64,000 nucleotides of DNA. It comes from an uncultured Oscillospiraceae bacterium. GTDB lineage: Bacteria; Bacillota; Clostridia; Oscillospirales; Acutalibacteraceae. Where the stretch lies: NCBI GenBank assembly GCA_900541975.1, contig UQLR01000005.1, positions 1-64,000 of the forward strand, read 5' to 3'. Below, in pieces: positions 33,566 through 42,921 of the stretch. A model generated the notes under the pieces. It had not been told where the DNA came from. It saw only the letters and a program-made list of their open reading frames with translations, and searched no databases. Position 1 is the first letter of the stretch, and every line of letters starts with the position of its first letter. The position numbers and the translations under genes were made by a program.

Positions 33566-35380
33566 ATGCAGGCGATCATATTGGCGGCCGGTATGGGAAA
33601 AAGGCTCAAGGAGCTGACGGCGAACAATACAAAATGTATGGTGAAGGTTAACGGGGTTACGCTTATTGAACGTATGCTCCGGCAGCTGGATGCGCTGAAG
33701 CTTGAAAAAATAGTAATGGTTGTGGGGTATGAAGGGAAAAAGCTGATGGACTATGTCGGAACGCTTTCAATTTGTACCCCTGTCGTATTTATAAAAAACC
33801 CGGTTTACGATAAAACCAACAATATATACTCGCTGTTTCTTGCAAGAGAGTGCCTGCTTCAGGACGATACGCTTTTACTGGAATCTGATCTGATTTTTGA
33901 AGACGCGGTTCTGCACAAGCTGCTGGATGATCCCCGCGAGACGCTTGCGCTGGTGGATAAATATGAAAGCTGGATGGACGGAACGGTTGTAACGCTGGAT
34001 GAAAACGATAATATCTTGTCGTTTGTACCGGGCAGCAAATTTAATTTTGCGGATATACCAGGGTATTATAAAACGGTTAACCTTTATAAATTTAGCCGGT
34101 ACTTTTCTCGGACTCATTATGTTCCGTTTTTAGAAGCCTATACCAAGGCGCTTGGAAACAATGCGTATTACGAGCAGGTTTTAAAGGTAATTACGCTTTT
34201 GGAAAAGCCGGATATCTGGGCGTTGCGGCTTGACGGTGAAGCCTGGTATGAAATTGACGATTTGCAGGATTTGGACATTGCACAGTCTATTTTTACAGAC
34301 AGTAAGGACAAGCTGCAAAAAATGCAGAGCCGTTACGGCGGCTACTGGCGGTATCCAAATATTTTGGATTTTTGCTATCTGGTGAATCCGTATTATCCGG
34401 AGCAGCGGCTGATGGATGAAATTAAGGTGAATTTTGAAACGCTGCTGACGCAATATCCTTCCGGCCAGCAAGTCAACAGTCTGTTGGCTGCAAAATATTT
34501 TGGGGTTGGGCAGCGGCAAATTTGCGTGGGCAACGGTGCCGCGGAGCTGATTAAATCCCTGATGCTGTATTTGCAGGGGAAAATAGGGATTATTTACCCT
34601 ACTTTTGAAGAATATCCGCATAGAAAAAAGCAGGAGGATATTGTCCCTTATTGGGTGAGCCGCACGGATTATGCGTACCGGGCCGACGAACTGATGGATT
34701 TTTACAGTGATAAGGATATTCGCAGTCTTTTGCTGATTAACCCGGATAACCCCTCCGGAAATTTTATAGAGAAGAGCGACGTGCTGCGCATGGCGAAATG
34801 GGCGCAGGAAAAGAAGATCCATCTGATTGTGGACGAGTCTTTTGTGGATTTTGCAGAAACAGAAGAGCCGGCAACGCTGCTTGACGGCGCATTACTGCAG
34901 ACATTTCCGAACCTGGTTGTTGTCAAGAGTATTTCAAAATCTTATGGCGTACCTGGTTTGCGTTTGGGGGTTCTTGCCTGCGGCGATCAGGAGCTGGTCG
35001 CTTTTATAAAAAAAGATCTGTCGATCTGGAATATTAATTCTTTTGCAGAGTTTTATTTACAGATTTTTGAAAAATATAAAGAGACATATGCGCTGGCAAT
35101 CAGGCGTTTTAAAGAAAGCAGAAAAGATTTTATGCATAAGCTTTCACAAATAAAAGGGATCCGGGTGATTCCTTCACAAGCAAATTATTTTATGTGCGAA
35201 GTGTACGGCCGTTATAACAGCGCGCAGCTTACAGAACAGCTGCTGGATCAGTATCATATTTTAATCAAGGACTGCGCGTCAAAAAATGGGTTTCAAGAAA
35301 ACAGATATATACGGGTGGCAGTAAAAACCCGGGAAGAAAATGACCGTTTTGCAGAAGCGGTTCAAAAGCTTATGGAATAA
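33566..35380 (+). CDS. LicC-like cytidylyltransferase fused to CobD/HisC-like PLP enzyme
   Basis: 604 residues. Residues 1-235 form a nucleotidyltransferase of LicC type, with AAGMGKRLKELT and KCMVKVNG at the start. Residues 255-604 form a fold-type I PLP enzyme of the HisC/CobD kind: GNGAAELIKSL, NPDNPSGN, a VDESFVDF segment typical of CobD, and the PLP lysine K458 in SKSYGVPGLRLG. CobD and its capsule relatives decarboxylate phosphothreonine or phosphoserine to a phospho-amino-alcohol. A fused enzyme could thus make CDP-ethanolamine or CDP-aminopropanol for the neighbouring LicD. An aminotransferase activity is the alternative. Fusions of a 2-aminoethylphosphonate cytidylyltransferase to a transaminase are known in other bacteria. 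Confidence 0.85.
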   Translation: MQAIILAAGMGKRLKELTANNTKCMVKVNGVTLIERMLRQLDALKLEKIVMVVGYEGKKLMDYVGTLSICTPVVFIKNPVYDKTNNIYSLFLARECLLQDDTLLLESDLIFEDAVLHKLLDDPRETLALVDKYESWMDGTVVTLDENDNILSFVPGSKFNFADIPGYYKTVNLYKFSRYFSRTHYVPFLEAYTKALGNNAYYEQVLKVITLLEKPDIWALRLDGEAWYEIDDLQDLDIAQSIFTDSKDKLQKMQSRYGGYWRYPNILDFCYLVNPYYPEQRLMDEIKVNFETLLTQYPSGQQVNSLLAAKYFGVGQRQICVGNGAAELIKSLMLYLQGKIGIIYPTFEEYPHRKKQEDIVPYWVSRTDYAYRADELMDFYSDKDIRSLLLINPDNPSGNFIEKSDVLRMAKWAQEKKIHLIVDESFVDFAETEEPATLLDGALLQTFPNLVVVKSISKSYGVPGLRLGVLACGDQELVAFIKKDLSIWNINSFAEFYLQIFEKYKETYALAIRRFKESRKDFMHKLSQIKGIRVIPSQANYFMCEVYGRYNSAQLTEQLLDQYHILIKDCASKNGFQENRYIRVAVKTREENDRFAEAVQKLME

Positions 35381-35395
35381 ATACGGGGGCAGTGT

Positions 35396-36514
35396 ATGCA
35401 GATTTGTGTTGTTGGCGGCGGCAATATTGGCACGGTGCTGCTTGGGGTACTGGGAAGGCAGAAAGGCAGTGTGGTGTCGTTACTAACCTCCAGACCCGGA
35501 GCCTGGGGCCATACGGTTTATGTGGAAGATACCGAAAAATGTACAACATATATGGGAAAAGTGCGGATGGTTACAGATAATCCCGAAAAAATATTACCGG
35601 AGGCGGATGTTGTTTTTGTAACGCTGCCGTCCAATGTGGTTGCCCGGAAATTTTGCGCCTATGCCCATTTGCTCAAGCCCGGTGCGGCAGTCGGGTTTAT
35701 ACCGGGTACAGGCGGGGTGGAATTTTATTGTCAAAGCTTGCTTGAAAAAGGCTGCAAGGTGTTTGGACTGCAGAGGGTTCCGTATATTGCAAGAGTAAAG
35801 GAATATGGGAAATCTGTGGCCTGCCTGAGTACAAAGCCGCAGCTGCAGGTGGCGGCGATTCCGTCGGATTGGACGCCGAAAGGATGCGCCTTGCTGGAAG
35901 AGTTGCTGAAAATTCCCTGCAAGGGACTTGCAAATTACCTTACGGTAACGCTTACCCCATCAAACCCTGTGTTGCACACAGCGAGGCTTTATGGCCTTTT
36001 TCATGCGTATCAGGCAGGGAAAGGCTGGGAAGCGCCAATTGGGTTTTATGACCAGTGGGACAATTTTTCTTCTCAGATTCTTTTACGATGCGACCAAGAG
36101 CTGCAAAATATATGTAAAGCATTTGACGGTATAGATTTGTCAGGCGTTGTGCCGTTAAGGAAGCATTATGAAGCGGACAGTGTGCAGGCTATGACGGATA
36201 AGATTAAAAGTATCCAAAGTTTTCAGGGCATTCAGGCACCCATGATTTTGCACGATGGGAAATGGATTCCCGACCTGGACTCCAGATATTTTGAGGAGGA
36301 TTTTCCCTACGGACTTTGTATATTAAAGAGCTTTGCCCTGCTTGCACGGTTGCAGACGCCGTGCATGGATAAGCTTCTTTTGTGGTATCAGGCGCTGAAA
36401 AGAGTTGCGTTTTTTAAAAATGGGCAGTTTACGGGAGAAGGACTGAAGCATTTGCCGCTGCCGCAAAACAATGGGATTTCTACGAAAAAGGACGTATATG
36501 CGTTTTATTGCTGA
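35396..36514 (+). CDS. Opine dehydrogenase family protein
   Basis: 372 residues. N-terminal NAD(P)-binding site GGGNIG at residues 7-12, and a C-terminal octopine/nopaline-dehydrogenase domain with the conserved SNPVLHTARLYG segment and catalytic His at residue 194. The family joins a 2-oxo acid to the amino group of an amino acid by reductive condensation, giving N-carboxyalkyl amino acids (opines). Such groups occur on some capsule and O-antigen sugars. It follows the LicC~CobD fusion by 15 bases. Confidence 0.85.
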   Translation: MQICVVGGGNIGTVLLGVLGRQKGSVVSLLTSRPGAWGHTVYVEDTEKCTTYMGKVRMVTDNPEKILPEADVVFVTLPSNVVARKFCAYAHLLKPGAAVGFIPGTGGVEFYCQSLLEKGCKVFGLQRVPYIARVKEYGKSVACLSTKPQLQVAAIPSDWTPKGCALLEELLKIPCKGLANYLTVTLTPSNPVLHTARLYGLFHAYQAGKGWEAPIGFYDQWDNFSSQILLRCDQELQNICKAFDGIDLSGVVPLRKHYEADSVQAMTDKIKSIQSFQGIQAPMILHDGKWIPDLDSRYFEEDFPYGLCILKSFALLARLQTPCMDKLLLWYQALKRVAFFKNGQFTGEGLKHLPLPQNNGISTKKDVYAFYC

Positions 36515-36540
36515 TAATGGTTTTTATAAAATGGGTACAG

Positions 36541-36569
36541 TTGCAGGATATACGGATTTATTGTAAAAT
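36541..36569 (+). promoter_or_regulatory. Possible internal promoter in the polysaccharide locus
   Basis: TTGCAG (36541-36546) and TAAAAT (36564-36569) with 17 bases between, in one of the few gaps of the cluster. Confidence 0.5.
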
Positions 36570-36628
36570 ATAAAGTATATATAAAGAGCGGCGTTTGCCG
36601 CAATTGAACAAAATACAGCGGTGAGAAT

Positions 36629-37753
36629 ATGCAGGAACCAATCAGAATTTTACATATGCTGGCTTCTATGAACCGGGGCGGCGCAGAAGCGATGATTATG
36701 AACTATTATAGGCATATAAACACAAGCAAAGTACAGTTTGACTTTTTGCTGACTACGCCCGGCCGGTATGATTATGAGGATGAAATTTTACAACTGGGAG
36801 GAAGGATTAACAGGATCCGCCCGCTTACCAAAACGCGCCCTTGGGAGTATATGCAGGATGTAGACCGTTTTTTTAAAAACCATCCGCAATACAGGGTAGT
36901 GCATTCGCATACGTCCAGCAAAAGCTACTTTCCGTTGAAAATTGCAAAAAGGAACCATATTCCGGTGCGGATTGCGCATTCGCACAGTTCCAAAGCCGAA
37001 AGCGGGATAAACGGAATGATTCGCAAGGCTTTGCGCATACCGCTGCGCACGGCTGCCACGGACTTTTTTGCCTGTGGAGAAGAGGCCGCGCTGTACCTGT
37101 ATGGAAAAAGGCTTGCACAGAAAAAGGCAGTGATTGTGCCAAACGCCATAGATGCGGCGCGTTATGCCTACAATGCACGGCAGGCGCAGGAAACGCGGCG
37201 GAACTTGGGGCTTGAGGGCCGGTTTGTAATTGGGCATATAGGACGCTTCTTCCCTGTTAAGAACCATATGTTTTTAATAGACGTGTTTCATGCTGTGAAG
37301 CAAAAACGTCCGGACAGCTGCCTGCTGTTGGTGGGTGAGGGAGATTTGATGGAACCTGTAAAAGAAAAGGTGCGCGCGCTTGGGCTGGAAAAAGATGTGC
37401 GCTTTACCGGCGTGCGCAGCGACGTGCCCGAACTGCTTTGGGCTATGGATGTGTTTGTATTCCCGTCTTTAAACGAGGGAATCCCTGTTACAATGATAGA
37501 AGCGCAGGCGGCGGGCTTGCAGTGTATGATGTCCGATTCGATCCCGGCGCAGTGTGTAATCACGCAAAACGTAAGGCAGATGCCGCTTACATGTCCGCCA
37601 GAGGGCTGGGCCGCAGAAATTCTGCGTTTTCAAAATGGATATGTACGCCGGAATATGCGCGCACAGGTTGCGCAGGCTGGTTTTGATATTCAGAAAAACG
37701 TAAAGTGGCTGGAGGCGTTTTATTTACATGCATACGATTGTGTCCATGAATGA
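36629..37753 (+). CDS. Glycosyltransferase family 4, EpsF-like
   Basis: 374 residues, GT-B fold. The start ILHMLASMNRGGAEAMIMNYYR is typical of EpsF-type enzymes. The C-terminal half has GHIGRFFPVKNH, RFTGVRSDVPELLWAMDVFVFPS and NEGIPVTMIEAQAAGL with the EX7E donor site. It should add one sugar from a nucleotide donor at the cytoplasmic face. GGTGAG precedes the ATG. Its end overlaps the next gene. Confidence 0.9.
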   Translation: MQEPIRILHMLASMNRGGAEAMIMNYYRHINTSKVQFDFLLTTPGRYDYEDEILQLGGRINRIRPLTKTRPWEYMQDVDRFFKNHPQYRVVHSHTSSKSYFPLKIAKRNHIPVRIAHSHSSKAESGINGMIRKALRIPLRTAATDFFACGEEAALYLYGKRLAQKKAVIVPNAIDAARYAYNARQAQETRRNLGLEGRFVIGHIGRFFPVKNHMFLIDVFHAVKQKRPDSCLLLVGEGDLMEPVKEKVRALGLEKDVRFTGVRSDVPELLWAMDVFVFPSLNEGIPVTMIEAQAAGLQCMMSDSIPAQCVITQNVRQMPLTCPPEGWAAEILRFQNGYVRRNMRAQVAQAGFDIQKNVKWLEAFYLHAYDCVHE

Positions 37754-38774
37754 AAAAACAAGCTACGCGCTTTCTGTGACCCGGGTGTTTGCAACACTGT
37801 GTATTTTTTTATGTCACGCTGTGCAGCTTTCCGGCAGCGCGCTGTTACAGAAAAGCGGCCAGATATTAAATGTAGGGGTTCCAATGTTTATGATGCTTTC
37901 CGGATTTCTGTTTGCGCTTAAACCGGCGCCTGCGTCGTACAGAATCTGGTTTAAAAACAGGATAATCCGTATTTTAGCGCCTTATTATTTGTTTCTGTTT
38001 TTGTTGCTATTGGTTCATGTCATATGCGCTGGCATCGATTCAATTTCACAGGTCCAATGGTTTTTGTACGTTGTGCCGCTGCAGGGATTTACGCAAGACT
38101 ATATAAACGGCGCGGAGCATCTTTGGTTTGTAACAGATATATTGTTGTGTTATTTGCTGACGCCGCTGCTGTATAGCTTGCAAAGAAAGTTGGAAAACAG
38201 GAAAAAGCGGTGGCTGTTGCTGGTAATTGTTTTGTATTTTGCTGTGTTGCTTTCCTCTGTATTTTGCCTGCCGGCGATTGTGAGCACAACCATTGTTACG
38301 GTGTTTTCCTATATGATTGGCTTTCTGTTTATGAAATCGCTGCTTTCCTTGCGCTGCTATGTTTTTGTAATTACGATGTTTACAGCTGTTGCACTTCGGG
38401 TATCTGCAAACCTGGTGATAGACGGCACGCTGCTTTATGACCGTTTGATCGCGCCGGTATCGCACCAGCTTTTGGGGCTTTCCATTTTTTGTTTGCTGTT
38501 TTTGTTAACCTGTAAGTACCATGAGCTGCTGTTCAGGGTAAAAAGAATTGTGCTTTCCGTTGATTGTGTGTCTTATGAAATTTATTTGGTTCACTACATG
38601 TTTATTACAGGGCCGCTGACGATTCGCTTTTTTCCCGTGGGAGGTTTGAATATTTTACTGCTTTTGCTTGTAACGGCCGGCGTTGCCGTTGCCTTGCACG
38701 TTTTTTCCGATAAGCTTGTTAAGCGGCTGAGAGGAAGGAAAAGCGGTTCATTTTACGATAGGAATTTTAAATGA
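37746..38774 (+). CDS. Acyltransferase family 3 membrane protein
   Basis: 342 residues with about ten membrane helices. The family signature LCIFLCHAV (conserved His in helix 1) and the FKNRIIRILAPYYLF segment are present. Such enzymes put acetyl or other acyl groups on polysaccharides at the membrane. The ATG at 37746 overlaps the previous stop; no clear ribosome site is seen, so translation is probably coupled. Its stop overlaps a short remnant frame. Confidence 0.88.
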   Translation: MNEKTSYALSVTRVFATLCIFLCHAVQLSGSALLQKSGQILNVGVPMFMMLSGFLFALKPAPASYRIWFKNRIIRILAPYYLFLFLLLLVHVICAGIDSISQVQWFLYVVPLQGFTQDYINGAEHLWFVTDILLCYLLTPLLYSLQRKLENRKKRWLLLVIVLYFAVLLSSVFCLPAIVSTTIVTVFSYMIGFLFMKSLLSLRCYVFVITMFTAVALRVSANLVIDGTLLYDRLIAPVSHQLLGLSIFCLLFLLTCKYHELLFRVKRIVLSVDCVSYEIYLVHYMFITGPLTIRFFPVGGLNILLLLLVTAGVAVALHVFSDKLVKRLRGRKSGSFYDRNFK

Positions 38775-39115
38775 TGAAAGAAAATATGCTGAAAAAACGA
38801 AAACATATGGCTGAGACGGGCTCTGTAAAGCTGTTTGAGGAAAACCAGTTAATGTTATTTCAAGTGGGACAGGCTATTTTTTCTTTTTAATTGCAATCAG
38901 TTTAAAGCTTTCCGTTTTGGAAAAATATTTTTTACCATGCGGTAGCTCAGCACGACGATTTATTATACGCATTTTATATTTTTGGTTTTGATTGATAAAA
39001 ATCTGGAGAAAAACGGCCTGGTAGTGATGTTTATAGAATTGCTGCTGTGCGTTATATTTTATATAATTGTCAAAAAAATGAACCATCCCAAGCTGAAGAT
39101 TTTGATTAATGGATA
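38771..39115 (+). pseudogene. Decayed membrane-protein gene
   Basis: A frame starts at 38771 (ATGATGA overlap with the acyltransferase) and stops after 39 codons in a T/A run at 38880-38890. In the other frames the following stretch still codes hydrophobic, protein-like pieces: one after 38888 (LIAISLKLSVLEKYFL...) up to about 38990, and one at about 39000-39115 ending in a membrane helix and a basic tail (KKMNHPKLKILING). This looks like one gene broken by at least two frameshifts and stops. Its length (about 110 codons) suggests that only the end of a larger protein, such as a polymerase or acyltransferase, is left. Confidence 0.5.
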
Positions 39116-39132
39116 ATGGAAGAGGAGACAGT

Positions 39133-40008
39133 ATGGAAAGCTTGACCGTTTTTACCCCTGCATATAACCGCGCGCATACCCTGGGCAGGACGTATAAAAG
39201 CCTTTGCGCGCAGTCGAATAAGGATTTTATCTGGATGGTGGTTGACGACGGGTCGACAGACCATACAAGGCAGCTGGTAGAGGGCTGGAAAAAAGAGAAC
39301 TGCGGATTTAAAATTGTATATATTTATAAGGAAAACGGCGGCATGCACACAGCGCACAACACGGCGTATGAAAACATAACTACGCCGCTGAACGTGTGTA
39401 TAGATTCTGATGATATTATGGCGCCCGGCGCGGTGGAAAAAATCCTTTCGTTTTGGAAGGCGCATGGCGGCGACAGGTATGCGGGGATTATAGCGCTGGA
39501 TGCAACCTTTGGCAACCAGGTGATCGGAAAGGATCTGGGGGATTTACAGGAAACGACGGTAAGCGGGTATTATAACCGTGGAGGAACAGGAGATAAAAAG
39601 CTGATTTACCGCACGGATATTATGAAACAGTACCCGCCTTATCCGGTGTACCCGGGGGAGAAATATTTTTCCCTTTCCTATAAGTATTTGTTGTGCGATC
39701 AGGATTATAAAATGTTGGCGCTCAACGAAATTGTCTGTAATGTGGAATACCAACCCAACGGATCTTCCAACACGATGCTGTATCAGTATAAAAGAAACCC
39801 GAACGGCTGGATGCAGTGGCGTAAGATTAAAATGCGGTATGCCGTATCTGCAAAGGCAAAATTCCAAAATTGTGTGCATTATGTGTCAAGCGCGATTCTG
39901 GCGCACAAGGCGCATTTTGTCAAGGAATCGCCGCAGAAGGCGTTGACGTTTTTAGCACTGCCGTTTGGGCTTGCGCTGTATATATATATTCAAATGAAAA
40001 CCAGATAA
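39133..40008 (+). CDS. Glycosyltransferase family 2 (GT-A)
   Basis: 291 residues. Starts TVFTPAYNRAHTL, then VVDDGSTDHT and the metal-binding motif DSDD at about residue 98. These mark an inverting GT-A enzyme. The ATG at 39133 has AGAGGAG upstream and is preferred over an in-frame ATG at 39109 that lies in the remnant gene. Confidence 0.9.
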   Translation: MESLTVFTPAYNRAHTLGRTYKSLCAQSNKDFIWMVVDDGSTDHTRQLVEGWKKENCGFKIVYIYKENGGMHTAHNTAYENITTPLNVCIDSDDIMAPGAVEKILSFWKAHGGDRYAGIIALDATFGNQVIGKDLGDLQETTVSGYYNRGGTGDKKLIYRTDIMKQYPPYPVYPGEKYFSLSYKYLLCDQDYKMLALNEIVCNVEYQPNGSSNTMLYQYKRNPNGWMQWRKIKMRYAVSAKAKFQNCVHYVSSAILAHKAHFVKESPQKALTFLALPFGLALYIYIQMKTR

Positions 40009-40027
40009 CTTTGCAGGAGAATGCGCT

Positions 40028-41122
40028 ATGCCGATTTACTGGTCTATTTTGGGGGTCACGGCTTTTTTGGGAGTTGTGTCTTATTATTTCCCCCGGCCGC
40101 AATTAAAATTAAATACGGACAACCAGCAGACCACAAGGCTCTTTTTTGCGCTTTTGATTTTTGGGTATATTATTGTGATTTGCGGGTTACGCGGAGGCAT
40201 TGCAGATACGCCCGTGTATGTCAACCATTTTAACAGCCTGTCGAACTCTTTTTTTGACGCCTTTGCAAATATTGATACGGCTGAGAAGGGATGGGGCTTT
40301 TGGTTTTTGTCGGGTGTGTTTAAATCGCTTATATCTGCAGACGCGCAGGTATGGCTGTTTGCCATTGCCGCTGTAAGCGGTTTGTGCGTAATGCGTACCC
40401 TATATAAGTATTCTGTGGATTTTCCACTTACGGCGTTTATTTTTTCTGCGACGAGCACATATATATGGATGATCAACGGCATCCGGCAATTTTTGGTGGT
40501 TGCCATTTTGTTTGCGTTTGCAGACTGGCTGTTTGAAAAAAGAACAGTTCGGTATATTGTTTTGATTGTGATTTTATCTGCAATCCATAATTCCGTTCTG
40601 GTGCTGATACCCGTTTATTTTGTTGTCAAATTTCGGCCGCCGTGGAATAAAAAGATCCTGTTTTTTATTGTGGTTATATTGGGCTGTGTGTTTTTTGCAG
40701 ACCAGTTTACGGACTTTTTTGCCGACGCAACGGGATACGGTGACAACATGCGGGAAACGGGAGGTTCCAGCTTGGTCCGGGTGGTGATATCTGCCGTTCC
40801 ATGTGTGCTTGCATTTTGGAAGCGCAGGCAGATTGTACAGCTGGATTCGCCCATTATGGATATATGCATCAATATGTCGGTCGTGACGACGTGCTTTTAC
40901 CTGTTGTCTTCTTTTACAAGCGGGATTTATATTGGAAGGATCCCAATTTATTTTACAATGTATAGCATGCTGCTGCTGCCGTGGCTGTTGCAAAAGACGT
41001 TTGAAAAAAAGGAGCGCGCGCTGCTTTATGCGCTGTGCATTGTGTGTTATTTGATTTATTTTATTGTGGATACGTCGGGCTATGTTTATCAAAGCGACGT
41101 GCTGCATATTCCGTTGTGTTGA
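40028..41122 (+). CDS. EpsG-family polysaccharide polymerase (Wzy-like)
   Basis: 364 residues with about ten membrane helices. The family pattern is clear: CGLRGGIADTPVYVNHF early, TSTYIWMINGIRQFLVVAILF in the middle, and LSAIHNSVLVLIPVYF, which resembles the HxS motif of EpsG proteins. It should polymerise lipid-linked repeat units on the outer face. GCAGGAGA precedes the ATG. It is the only polymerase candidate in the locus. Confidence 0.88.
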   Translation: MPIYWSILGVTAFLGVVSYYFPRPQLKLNTDNQQTTRLFFALLIFGYIIVICGLRGGIADTPVYVNHFNSLSNSFFDAFANIDTAEKGWGFWFLSGVFKSLISADAQVWLFAIAAVSGLCVMRTLYKYSVDFPLTAFIFSATSTYIWMINGIRQFLVVAILFAFADWLFEKRTVRYIVLIVILSAIHNSVLVLIPVYFVVKFRPPWNKKILFFIVVILGCVFFADQFTDFFADATGYGDNMRETGGSSLVRVVISAVPCVLAFWKRRQIVQLDSPIMDICINMSVVTTCFYLLSSFTSGIYIGRIPIYFTMYSMLLLPWLLQKTFEKKERALLYALCIVCYLIYFIVDTSGYVYQSDVLHIPLC

Positions 41123-41151
41123 TATACGGCGGATGAAAATGGGAGGAACCT

Positions 41152-41694
41152 ATGAGGGAATATTTTGTAATGGCTTTGTCCTTTTTTAAAATACTTGGGA
41201 AAAAGATACGGCATAAAGGGGCGTTTGAGGCTGCGTATATTCAAAGGCTTGGGCCGGGCGTTGCCTTTTTGACTCAACGGGGCGCGCATGTTTCACTGGG
41301 GTATAATACCTGTATCAGCCGGCATGGAACGGTTTTTGTAGGGAAAAGCGGCAGCCTTACGCTGGGCAGCCGGGTATATTTTAATGTGAACGCCTATATT
41401 AGCTGCCAAAACCGCGTTACGATTGGGGACGGATGTATTTTTGGCCCAAATGTAACGGTTATAGATAATAATCACACCTTTTCCAAAGAGAAAGGCGTAT
41501 GCACAAGCGTTCACAGCTGCGGAGAAATATACATAGGAGAAAACAGCTGGATTGGCGCAAATGCGGTGATCCTTAAGGATACAAAAATTGGGAAGAACTG
41601 TGTGATCGGCGCAGGCTGCGTAGTGCGCGGCGTAATCCCCGACGGCTCGATCGTTACGCAGGACAGAACGCTGCGGGTCAGGGAAATCCAGTGA
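41152..41694 (+). CDS. Left-handed beta-helix O-acetyltransferase (WbbJ-like)
   Basis: 180 residues. Imperfect hexapeptide repeats run from about residue 60 to 165 (TIGDGCIFGPNVTVIDNNH, IGENSWIGANAVILKDTKIG, GAGCVVRG), with the catalytic His in DNNHTF. Such trimeric enzymes use acetyl-CoA to acetylate sugars. GGGAGGAAC lies before the ATG. Confidence 0.9.
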   Translation: MREYFVMALSFFKILGKKIRHKGAFEAAYIQRLGPGVAFLTQRGAHVSLGYNTCISRHGTVFVGKSGSLTLGSRVYFNVNAYISCQNRVTIGDGCIFGPNVTVIDNNHTFSKEKGVCTSVHSCGEIYIGENSWIGANAVILKDTKIGKNCVIGAGCVVRGVIPDGSIVTQDRTLRVREIQ

Positions 41695-41715
41695 TTTTTA
41701 CAGCAGGGCGGTAGT

Positions 41716-42921
41716 ATGAAAAAGATTTTAGTTACCATGACGTCTATGTATATTGGAGGTGCGGAAAGGAGCCTGATTGGCCTGCTTTCTGCAATAGATT
41801 ATACAAAATATCAGGTGGACTTGCTTTTGTACAGGCATGAGGGGGAATTTTTGCCCTTTATTCCCAAGCAGGTCCGTATACTTCCTTATATGCCGCAGTA
41901 CGATACGCTTGACCGCCCGATCAAGAACCTTTTGTGCAGCAAAAGGTTCTTGTTTGGCGTTGCAAGGCTGATTGCAAAGGTGAAAACCCGGCTGTATTGT
42001 AAAAGACATTCTATTAAAAAAACGGTTTGGGTATCCCTGCAGAATAATACACGCTGTATTTTGCCCTTGCTTCCGAAAATTGAAGGTACATACGATATTG
42101 CCATTGGCTTTTTGGGTATACATGATATTCTTGTAAAAAAGGTTACGGCCAAAATAAAGCTTGGATGGATTCATACCGATTACGGCCAGCTTGCGCCGAA
42201 TCCCAAAATGGACAGGCAGGTATATGACCGGCTGGATTATATCGTCAACGTGTCACAGGAATGTACAAATATTTTTGTGCAGAAATATCCGCAATATAAG
42301 AAAAAAGCCATTACGGTGGAAAATATTTTGTCGCCTGCTTTTGTTCGGCAGCAGGCGCGGCAGGCAGACGTTTCAAAGGAAATGGATCTTTCGGGCAGGT
42401 ATAAAATTTTGTGCTCAGTCGGCCGCTTTACAAAGGAAAAAAATTTTGACAATGTACCCGATATATGCAGGCGCATGCTTGAAAAGGGATGCAGTGTAAA
42501 ATGGTATATCATTGGGTATGGTGCAGATGAGCAGCTGATAAAAGAGAAAATCAAGCAATGCGGCGTAGAGCGGCATGTGATATTGCTTGGAAAGAAGGTC
42601 AACCCGTACCCTTATATAGAAAGCTGTGACCTGTATGTGCAGCCTTCGCGCGCAGAGGGAAAGGCCGTTACGGTGCGGGAAGCGCAAATGCTTTGCAAGC
42701 CGGTAGCGATTGCAAACTTTGCGACAGCGAAAAGCCAGTTAACAGACGGTGTGGACGGCATGATTGTGCCTATGGACAACAATGGCTGCGCCCAGGCGCT
42801 TGAAAAGCTGCTTGACGACCCGGAAAGCTTGCGTCGCCTTGGTGAAAACTGTGCGCAGGCAGATTACAGCAACCGCGCAGAAGTAGAAAAAATTTACCGT
42901 TTGGAGGAGAAGGCGCTATGA
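41716..42921 (+). CDS. Glycosyltransferase family 4 (GT-B)
   Basis: 401 residues. Start KILVTMTSMYIGGAERSLIGLL; donor half with CSVGRFTKEKNFD, YIIGYGADEQLIKEKI and RAEGKAVTVREAQMLCKPVA. It is clearly similar to the glycosyltransferase at 46141-47331 (same GGAERSL/GGCERSL start and WYIIG segment), so the two may be an old duplication. The stop overlaps the next gene by four bases. Confidence 0.9.
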   Translation: MKKILVTMTSMYIGGAERSLIGLLSAIDYTKYQVDLLLYRHEGEFLPFIPKQVRILPYMPQYDTLDRPIKNLLCSKRFLFGVARLIAKVKTRLYCKRHSIKKTVWVSLQNNTRCILPLLPKIEGTYDIAIGFLGIHDILVKKVTAKIKLGWIHTDYGQLAPNPKMDRQVYDRLDYIVNVSQECTNIFVQKYPQYKKKAITVENILSPAFVRQQARQADVSKEMDLSGRYKILCSVGRFTKEKNFDNVPDICRRMLEKGCSVKWYIIGYGADEQLIKEKIKQCGVERHVILLGKKVNPYPYIESCDLYVQPSRAEGKAVTVREAQMLCKPVAIANFATAKSQLTDGVDGMIVPMDNNGCAQALEKLLDDPESLRRLGENCAQADYSNRAEVEKIYRLEEKAL

